Shown piece by piece: positions 57,668-64,000 of a stretch of DNA of 64,000 nucleotides. Numbering within the stretch: the first letter of the stretch is position 1; each line of letters starts with the position of its first letter. The notes beneath the pieces were generated by a model. That model was given only the letters and a program-made list of their open reading frames with translations. It ran no database searches and had not been told where the DNA came from. The position numbers were made by a program, and so were the translations under genes. This stretch comes from Przewalskia tangutica (lineage: Eukaryota > Streptophyta > Magnoliopsida > Solanales > Solanaceae): assembly GCA_029844215.1 (NCBI GenBank), contig CM056738.1:69246093-69310092 (forward strand), read 5' to 3'.

Positions 57668-58933
57668 TGTTAGACATATTTTATATACGCCTTTTGAGCC
57701 ATTTTTAGTTAGTATTTTACCCGTTTTTGTCCAAATATGTGTCGTGTTAGGATAATTTTTCTTTTTTTTGAGTCACAGTGGTTTAAAAAGGCAACGTAGA
57801 GAAAATAAGCAAAAAGAGAGCAGAAAAGGAGGTTCCCGAGCCAAAAGAGAAGAAAGTTGGCATCCCGAACGAGAACAGGGCGGCGCCGTGGCCCCAATCC
57901 ATAAGAGACTACAGGGCCACAACGCCCAATGTACTGAGAAGCTGCAGGAGTTTCGGCGCCACAACGCTAGTCTGCAGGGCTGTGGCGCCAACGCGGGAAT
58001 TTTGCCAAACCCGAGAAGGAATGGGCCAAGGCATAGAAGGAAAAGTGGGACACGTTTTGGGAGGCTATAAAAGGCCCTTTGAGCAGATTTTTCAAGGGTG
58101 ACACAATCCTTAATTCATCACATAACATAATTTCTTTGAGGCTTCAAGATTAGATACTTGTTCTTAAGTATTTTTCTTTCTTTACTTTATTTACTTTCAG
58201 TTTATGTTGGATAATCTTTTGGTTCTTAGCATGTCTATGGCTAGGAGCTAAACTTTATTTAGGGCTTTCATTTCGAATCGCTTGAACCTCGTCTTTATGA
58301 CTTAATGCATTAATTTGGTTTCTTCTTCATATAGTTAAGATTTATTCAATAGTTGTTTTGATTGCTTGGTAATTAACTGATCACTAGTTATCATCACTTA
58401 TATGATTTCGAATCGAAATCCGAAAGGGGAGATTTGAATATGCTATAGTTGAATAAACATAGGTTAAAATCGTAGACGAAAGTACCCCGATACTTGTGTA
58501 ATTTTATAGGTTATTGTTCTTAATCCTCCTATGTGGTAAAATCTGTCATAGAAATATAGAAGATTTCTGCACCGGGTTTGAGTGTTTATATATCCTAACC
58601 AAAATATAAAACGGTCTAGTTAACCTGCTATCTTAACATAGAAGAAGAACCTTTATTGTTGCATTAAGGATTAAGGAGAGTGGATAGTTGAGGAGATTGG
58701 AAGCCCTATTTCCACCATATCTGATTTAAGTAAAGTAATTTAGTTAACTTTTACAATTGTTCAGTAGTTCATAGATAAAAACCACAACAAAATATCGACA
58801 GCCAAATAAATACCATAAGATAGATGTTTGGTAATTGAACACTAATCCCTGAGGAAGATATTCAGTCTTACCTAGACTATATTACTTGTAACGATACGTG
58901 CACTTGCGTTAAGCGTGTGGAAAATCGCTAACA
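57668..58933 (+). repeat. ATH-5 3' LTR
   Basis: 1266 bp; GC module 57878-57990, TATAAAA at 58066-58072. Immediately preceded by AAGTTTGGGGGTGTT. Confidence 0.88.
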
Positions 58934-59251
58934 GTTAACCTGCTATCTTAACGTAGAAGAAAAAGTCATTGTTGTTCCATTAAGGATTGAAAAAAGTGGA
59001 TAGTTGAGGATATTGAAAGCCCTATCTCCACCATAACTGATTTACATCAAAGCATATTTAGTCAATTCTCGCAATTACTCTAGTTAGTTTTTTTATAAAA
59101 ACCCAAACAAACTATCGTTAGCCAAATAGATAACATAGAGTAGATGTTCGGTAATTGAAAACCAATCTCTGTGGACGATATTCGGTATTACAGACTATAT
59201 TACTTATAACGATACGTACACTTGCGTTAAGCATTTGTAAATCGACTAACA
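58934..59251 (+). repeat. ATH-2 3' LTR, last part
   Basis: Starts with duplicated GTTAA, ends AAATCGACTAACA, followed by GTCAT. Matches the last 320 bp of 31986-33267. Confidence 0.85.
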
Positions 59252-61079
59252 GTCATGAAGGGCATAAACTGGGTTACGTGGTAGAGGTGATTTAGTGACA
59301 TTAGAATTGAGATTAAAATATCATTTCGATTTAAAAATATCCCGTTGGCTACGAGTAACGGGCCCTTGACTCATAATAGAAGTGGACTGGACTTGGGATG
59401 GTGTCGGGTCATCTCGGGACCGACCAATGTGCGATGGGCATGTTGGCGAAGAAATTTGGACCGACGATCAAAATGGGCAGGCGATGGTAGTGGGCCTTGG
59501 CGACGAGCCGGGCGAAGGAGGGCCGGGCGAAGGTGTGAAGCGGGCTAGTAGGCGGTGGGCTGCGGCGATATCGACCGTGAGGGACATGTAATGGGCCAGC
59601 AGGCAGTGGGCCTGCTGGGAGAGACGTTGGATCGGGAGGACAATTTATTGAGCCAGCAGGCAGTGGGCCTGTTGGCAAAATTGGGTCATAGAAATGCTGG
59701 GCCCACTGGTGGATGATATATGGTGATAGCCCATCATTCAAAAAATTATAAAAACTAGACACATAATTATACAATTTAGCAAACGGAAATTGGGTTTCAT
59801 CAAATATGATATGACGATTAATTATGATTTTATTAGAGGATAAATCAAAATATTTGTAACCACGATGATTAGACGGATAATCCAAAATACACAAGTGGTA
59901 GAACATGCTTGGAGTTTGTTTATTGTAGTGGACATAAAAAGTGGATAACACAAACACCCAAACACCCTAAGTTGAAGATACGAAGGATCTTTATGATAAA
60001 TTTTTTTTAGTGGAGATTGATATGCTAATCCTTTTCTAGGGAGTATGTAAAGAGGTAAGTAGCCATTTGTAATGCATGATGCAAAAAAGAAGGCGGTAAT
60101 GAAACATGGGCTAGTAAAGTTCGAACAATATTATTAATGGTACGAATTTTTCTTCTGTCTTTCTCATTTTGTGAGGACGTATGAGGACAATAAAATCGAA
60201 AAGATATGACATTAGTGTTACAAAATTCCCGAAACGGTCTATTATCAAATTCTCTTCCATTATCACATTGAATGTTTTTAATTTTCTGTTCAAATTAGGT
60301 ACGGATAAATGCTCTAAACGTTAGGAATGTGGAAAAAACTTGAGACTTTTTAGATAAAGGAAAGGTCCACAAAAAATTAGAATAATCATCCAAAAATAAC
60401 ACATAATAACGGTGTCCCAAAGTGCTCAAAATGGGAGATGTCCACAAATCACTATGAATAATATCAAATGACAATACATCACTAGAATTCGAGTCTACAA
60501 ATGGTAATTTAACATAATTTCCAAGCGGACAAGAAAGACAAATATTAGTACTACGCGTACTATAACATTCAATAAAATTATAATTTTTAAGAGAGGAAAG
60601 AAAATACGACCATGGATGACCTAAATGCGCATGCCACAAAGAAGGTGCTAGAGCGACAAACGTTGATGGTGTGGCTTGAGTAGTGGAAGTGGTGGTGGTG
60701 GTGGTAATTGGATAAAGCTCTCCCTGACTATTACATCTCATTAGAGGTATCCTTGTCGTGAAATCCTTCACAGAAAATCCGAAAAGGTTAAAGTCAACAG
60801 ACACTCAATTATCAGTTATAAATTTTCTAACAGACACCAAATTTTTAATTGAGGAGCATGAATGTCATTTTTCAAGGCTAAAGGAGGGTTCGAGGGAGAT
60901 AAATTTGTGTGACCATAACCACAAATTGAAATTGAATTACCATTACCAACAATGATGCCACGATTTTTGCTCAAATTGAAATAAGATGAGAGATTACCTG
61001 GCGCGGATGTCATATGAGAAATGGCCCCGGTGTCCATGTACCAATTTGCGTCGTAAAGATTTAATCCAAGTGTATGCAT
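59252..61079 (-). pseudogene. COP-B protease and integrase
   Basis: Protease at 61079-60816 (NWYMDTGAISHMTSAPGNLSS). Pre-integrase zinc part and first half of integrase at 60804-60295 (HAHLGHPW, CLSCPLGNYVKL, FDIIHSDLWTSPIL, YYVLFLDDYSNFLWTF). The second half is in other frames (CDNGREFDN near 60255; HTSSQNEKDRRKIRTINN near 60110-60180). C-terminal region at 59957-59409 (NHRGYKYFDLSSNKIIINRH). In the E-containing motif the family's NGKAERK reads NEKDRRK, so the catalytic Glu appears lost. Order and spacing follow COP-A. Confidence 0.83.
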
Positions 61080-61493
61080 CGCTGCGTCGATATTTGTGTG
61101 AGTCAGAACCGTCGCTGGGCACGCAACAACGAAGGCCTACTGAGTCCGAGGCCATAGTAGGCCAGCCTGCTGCCAAGGACCAGTCCGTGTCTGTTGGGCC
61201 GACTTGAATTGTTGGACGTCGTTGGGCCTGACCCAACTCGCTACTTGAAATTCTGGCATGGCCACTTCCCACTAGCCCAGCCCTACGACCACTGTACATT
61301 GGGCCATGGCTGCGGCCAGTGCTGCTGCGACCCAGCCGACTGACCACTGCCACCACATCCTCCGCTACTGACACCGTTGCTACCGTCACTTCCACCATCA
61401 CCGCCTCGACCGCCGCCGCAGTTTTTGCCACTATTTTTTTTATTTTGACCCTTTTTGTCGTCACCATTGTTACGGTTTTGGCTAGAATTGTTT

Positions 61494-62184
61494 TAGAATG
61501 AGTGAGGGCCATCAGACGTGGCCACCATCATGGCGGAATCGACTCCGGTTGTCACTTTTTTAGCCAAGACGACTTCTTCTAAGGTGAGCATGGAACGTGC
61601 TTGGTAGAGAGGCGGGAGAGGATTACTTTGACGAAGAAGCGTTCCAACGCCATTATAAGCCTCGGAGAGGCCTACAACCATCTGAAGAACAAGACGATCA
61701 TTCGTGACGGATGCTCAAACGTTTTGAGTTGATCCAACAACTCCTTGAGCCTTTGACAATAGGCTGAGGCATTCAGAACAATCTGCCATATTAATATGGG
61801 AGAATTCCTGCTCAAGAGTCATGGCACGAGAATTTTTATTGTCTTGGAATATATCACGCAACCTATTCCAAGCTTTCGTTGTCGTTACGTCGAATTCGAT
61901 AATTGTCTGTAAGAGGTTCGTAGAGATTGTGAAATAGATCCATTGAAGGGCAGTAGCATCCAGAGGTTCCCACATCTCAATTTCATCATCCGTGTAGGCA
62001 CCTTCTCCTTGCTTGTTGCCGATGGGACGATGTGATGAAGGACTCTAATAGACCGTGCGTGAACTTTAAATAATTCTGCACACGTCGCGTATTGAACATT
62101 TTTCATCTCAAGAACAATAGAGATATTGTTCTTGATGTTGGAGACTGCAAGGGCAGGATGAAAATTGTTCTTTGTGGTAGACAT
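61494..62184 (-). pseudogene. COP-B gag
   Basis: ATG at 62184 (MSTTKNNFHPALAVSNIKNN) aligned with the COP-A gag start. VQYATCAELFKVHARSIRVL, then WIYFTISTNLLQTIIEFDVT in another frame at 61975-61715. A loosely conserved basic tail with a V/T/A-rich stretch follows (61512-60994 in a third frame). Non-functional through frameshifts. Confidence 0.78.
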
Positions 62185-62316
62185 GATAAAAGAACAAGAG
62201 AAGAATTAGGTTTTTGGAAAAATAAATTGAAGGGATGAGGGGGTATGGACGACGGCCACTAGTCGAGCAGGGCGGCAGAAGGAGGATTATTTGGAGAAGA
62301 AAAAGTTTGCCCTAGA

Positions 62317-62328
62317 GCTCTGATACTA
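62317..62328 (-). promoter_or_regulatory. Primer-binding site of COP-B (tRNA-iMet type)
   Basis: Minus strand TAGTATCAGAGC next to the LTR end; one mismatch to TGGTATCAGAGC. Confidence 0.7.
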
Positions 62329-62534
62329 TGAAAGAGAATAATCTCTTGATTATTTTCATTAATGAATGAGGTTTATATACATGATATACAATATGTAATT
62401 ATGAAAAATAAATCTACCTTTTCCTAATACAAATTTACTACATTTTCTTATTACAAGACTACTACCGTAATTATACATGTACAAAAATTCTAATAATATG
62501 ATAAGTATACATGACCATGTATACACAGTCTTTC
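62329..62534 (-). repeat. COP-B 5' LTR
   Basis: Starts (plus strand) TGAAAGAGAATAATCTC. The outer end is uncertain (CACA at 62526 or TTCA at 62534) because the partner LTR is gone. Confidence 0.65.
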
Positions 62535-62568
62535 ATTTTTATCACTTTGGCACACATATCTTAATCAA

Positions 62569-62622
62569 TCAATTATGCCCCCCCAATCCCTAATTAGTTG
62601 GTGTCAGCTATATGAGTCGTAT
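62569..62622. repeat. SINE-like core fragment
   Basis: CCCTAATTAGTTGGTGTCAG and CTATATGAGTCGTATAC resemble the 3' core of Au-type plant SINEs (GTTGGGGTCGGCTATATGAATC, from memory). Only this short core is present. Confidence 0.3.
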
Positions 62623-62679
62623 ACCTATTACACTTTATGCTTTGCATACATATTTCCATTAAAATTTTCTTTCCTACAG

Positions 62680-62904
62680 GGGTGTCGAAGAACAACAGGC
62701 TCAGCTAAGTCCTCAAGAAGCTAATAATGCTTCATCGTATTCGTCTTATGTAGTCAGTTCATCCAGTTCTTCCCGACCTGCAAGCCTTAGTTCAAGCTCT
62801 CCCGACAGCTATTATGCGCAGAGTTCAACAAACAGGCCAAGCTCTATGTCCCATGTTTCCCCTGCAGAGGCTTCTGGCATCATTGCTGCTTTAAAAAATA
62901 AGAG
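62680..62904 (+). CDS. VPS37: Exon of a VPS37-like ESCRT-I subunit (partial gene)
   Basis: An internal exon without ATG, so it is not a standalone ORF. Upstream is a pyrimidine tract and acceptor (TTTTCTTTCCTACAG), downstream a donor (AAGAG|GTAAAT). The exon is 225 nt, phase 2 at both ends (G + 74 codons + AG) and has no stop. The translation begins GVEEQQAQLSPQEA, goes through a Ser-rich low-complexity stretch and ends VSPAEASGIIAALKNK. Plant VPS37 proteins start MF-FWG, have a Ser/Pro-rich linker, then VSP-EAAGII--LKDKS and the Mod(r) coiled-coil. Exon 1 would supply MF-FW with the split Trp codon TG|G, and AG|T would give the Ser. VPS37 is part of ESCRT-I, which sorts ubiquitinated membrane cargo at endosomes. 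No exon 1 was found upstream; exon 3 would lie beyond the window. It may be an intact gene with very long introns or a relic. Confidence 0.68.
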
Positions 62905-63175
62905 GTAAATGTTTGTCATATATGCCAGCAATTACACCTCTAAAGAAAGGATCATTAGTTACATTGTAGACTACGGTTCTTGTAGTGTTCGTTTTACTAG
63001 AATCAGGTACTGAACTTGCTGGGATTTGTAACAGAGATTCTCTCTGCATTTCATATTTGCTTATCAAGAGTGGTTTCAGGTCACCATCTAACAATGAGAT
63101 TCAACATATATTTATGATCTTGATACATATATGTGCATAAAACTCGTGAAAGGTCTATAATCTATATAATGGTAG
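62905..63175 (+). other. Intron after the VPS37-like exon, up to COP-C
   Basis: Non-repeat sequence with no further exon signal. A 67-codon minus-strand frame (63094-62891) overlaps the exon end and is judged a chance ORF. Confidence 0.45.
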
Positions 63176-63404
63176 TGAAAGAATTAATCCCTTGATCATT
63201 CTTACTAATGAAATACATATATATACAAGTTACAAGGAAAATTCTTTTCCTATTCTACCTAGGAATATCTATTCTATTTGAAGACTAACTTTACAATTAT
63301 GGTAATATTACACTACTAATTAAGGTACAAATCAAAGTCTAATATTCACCAAATATACAAGGGAAAAGGGAAGGGCCCCACACGGCTGGGCCCACTGTTT
63401 AACA
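63176..63404 (-). repeat. COP-C 3' LTR
   Basis: 229 bp; close to the COP-A LTRs, with a small extra GC-rich piece (GGGCCCCACACGGCTGGGCCC) near the end. Confidence 0.85.
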
Positions 63405-64000
63405 CACCCCCTCAGTCATAACGGGCGGTCTTCGTACGCTGAGACTGTCTCTAAAATCTTCAAAAATGACCGAGGAAAGACCATTTGTAAAGATGTCTAC
63501 AATTTGATATCTGGAAGGGACATGACAGACGCGTACTTGCCCTTTAGCTACCTTTTCTCGAAAAAGTGAATATCCATCTCTATGTGTTTAGTACGCTGGT
63601 GCTGAACTGGATTACCAGAAAGGTAGATGACACATATATTATCACAATATACTAAGGTAACTTTATCAATAGGACAATGAAGCTCTAAAAGTAGATTTCG
63701 TAACCAACATATCTCTGAAACAACATTGGCTACCCCTCGATACTCGGCCTCTGAACTTGAACGTGAAAGCGTGGCTTGACGCTTGTCAGATCATGAGACC
63801 ACGTTATTACTAAAAACATGCAATAACCAGATGTAGACCGTCTGATGTCAGGACAACCACCCTAATCAGCATATGTATATGAGACAAGTGTAGACGTCGA
63901 CGAAGAATACAAATGCAAGCCATACTCAAGTGTTCCCTGAATGTACCTAAGAATGCGTTTGAGCGCATTCATATGTTCAACTCTGGGATCATGCATAAAC
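63405..64000 (-). pseudogene. COP-C RNase H C-terminal part (partial)
   Basis: Minus-strand translation in changing frames gives the same RNase H end as COP-A: RSLSRSSSEAEYRGVANVV-like region around 63740 and the VPSRYQIVDIFTNGL-like end around 63500. Truncated by the window. Confidence 0.75.

Larger units (their letters stand above)
52374..58933 (+). mobile_element. ATH-5: best-preserved Athila-like gag-protease element
   Basis: LTRs 52374-53504 and 57668-58933 (TGTTAGACATATTTTA... AAATCGCTAACA), duplication GTTAA (52369-52373, 58934-58938). Interior: tRNA-Asp primer site, gag-protease in a single frame, post-pol motif, GC module, long 3' part and a G-rich tract. The left LTR lacks about 135 bp present in the right one (after CATAACATAATTTC). 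No RT, RNase H or integrase. Confidence 0.9.
31986..59251 (+). mobile_element. ATH-2: non-autonomous Athila-like element, host of the inner nest
   Basis: Left LTR 31986-33267, interior 33268-35683, right LTR in three parts (35684-36310, 52003-52373, 58939-59251; about 1.31 kb in sum) because ATH-3 and ATH-5 landed in it. Duplication GTCAT at 31981-31985 and 59252-59256. The interior has a full tRNA-Asp-type primer site, a broken dwarf gag-protease ORF and a long 3' part, as in ATH-1. Confidence 0.87.
22876..62534 (-). mobile_element. COP-B: old Copia element cut into three parts
   Basis: Three pieces read on the minus strand join into one Copia element: 59252-62534 (LTR, gag, protease, integrase), 31519-31985 (first half of RT) and 22876-23638 (second half of RT, RNase H). 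The junctions are the duplications GTCAT (31981-31985, 59252-59256) and ATAAT (23634-23638, 31519-31523). Laying COP-A alongside gives continuous alignment over both breaks. The left end stops inside RNase H near 22876, where COP-A would still have the RNase H C terminus and 3' LTR, so the left end is truncated. It is the oldest layer of the nest. Confidence 0.85.
63176..64000 (-). mobile_element. COP-C: Copia element of the COP-A family, cut by the window end
   Basis: 3' LTR 63176-63404 (TGAAAGAATTAATCCC... GTTTAACA), a purine tract on the minus strand (CTGAGGGGGTG, 63405-63415), then the C terminus of pol: SLSVRRP near 63440, the RNase H region with the CACATATATTATCACAATA block, to the window edge. 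It matches COP-A 13756-14580 closely base for base. Several small frame breaks are already visible (for example AAAAGTGAATATCC near 63563 with bases missing). It lies in the intron downstream of the VPS37-like exon. Confidence 0.88.

Noticed and set aside
23639..59251. Hidden RT, RNase H or integrase in the ATH elements
   Set aside because: I searched the stretches after each protease or dwarf ORF for YXDD-, D-D-E- and HHCC-like blocks in all frames and saw none; these regions are AT-rich and non-coding.
62891..63094. 67-codon minus-strand frame beside the VPS37-like exon
   Set aside because: It overlaps the exon end and donor site on the other strand; no family recognised.

Overview
This is a gene-poor, heterochromatin-like stretch of a plant nuclear genome made almost entirely of stacked retroelements. 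The signals are eukaryotic and plant-specific: tRNA-iMet and tRNA-Asp primer-binding sites next to TG...CA LTRs, Ty1/Copia pol read in one direction, Athila-like Ty3 gag-protease genes, a tRNA-derived SINE with a perfect 15-bp target duplication, a Stowaway-like MITE and RTE-type LINE remnants. The repeat flavour suggests an asterid, most likely a Solanaceae species; that is inference. One conventional gene piece is visible: a 225-nt exon at 62680-62904 (+) that matches the N-terminal part of plant VPS37, an ESCRT-I subunit.

Layout. 1-1900: decayed LINE (+). 2073-2297: MITE. 2564-2780: SINE (-). 3126-13617: one LTR retrotransposon (called LARD-1 here, -) with LTRs of about 3.4 kb around a 539-bp interior; its right LTR is split by a solo LTR (sLTR-1, 8019-11048). 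13756-18521: complete but broken Copia element (COP-A, -). 18522-22875: AT-rich sequence with a LINE RT scrap and an 882-bp LTR-like segment (sLTR-2). 22876-62534: one truncated Copia element (COP-B, -) cut into three pieces by two large insertions. 62535-63175: intron-exon-intron of the VPS37-like gene. 63176-64000: start of a third Copia element (COP-C, -) that leaves the window.

The nest in COP-B can be unpicked from target-site duplications. ATH-1 (23639-31518, TSD ATAAT) contains solo LTR sLTR-3 (28388-31151, TSD CTACA). ATH-2 (31986-59251, TSD GTCAT) has its right LTR cut twice: by ATH-3 (36311-51997, TSD GGAGT/GGAGC), which itself contains the oppositely oriented ATH-4 (40954-49734, TSD CCTAT), and by ATH-5 (52374-58933, TSD GTTAA). 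The relative order of insertion is therefore COP-B first, then ATH-1 and ATH-2, then sLTR-3, ATH-3 and ATH-5, with ATH-4 after ATH-3.

How the parts relate. None of the ATH elements shows reverse transcriptase, RNase H or integrase. ATH-3, -4 and -5 keep gag and protease that end in the same basic tail; ATH-4 also carries an extra ORF in the env position; ATH-1 and ATH-2 carry a dwarf gag-protease ORF lacking capsid, zinc knuckle and catalytic motif. All look dependent on enzymes supplied by a partner. A GC-rich palindromic module recurs a short distance upstream of the TATA box in LTRs of at least three unrelated families and again near the 3' end of the Athila-like interiors. It is the most unusual signal in the window.
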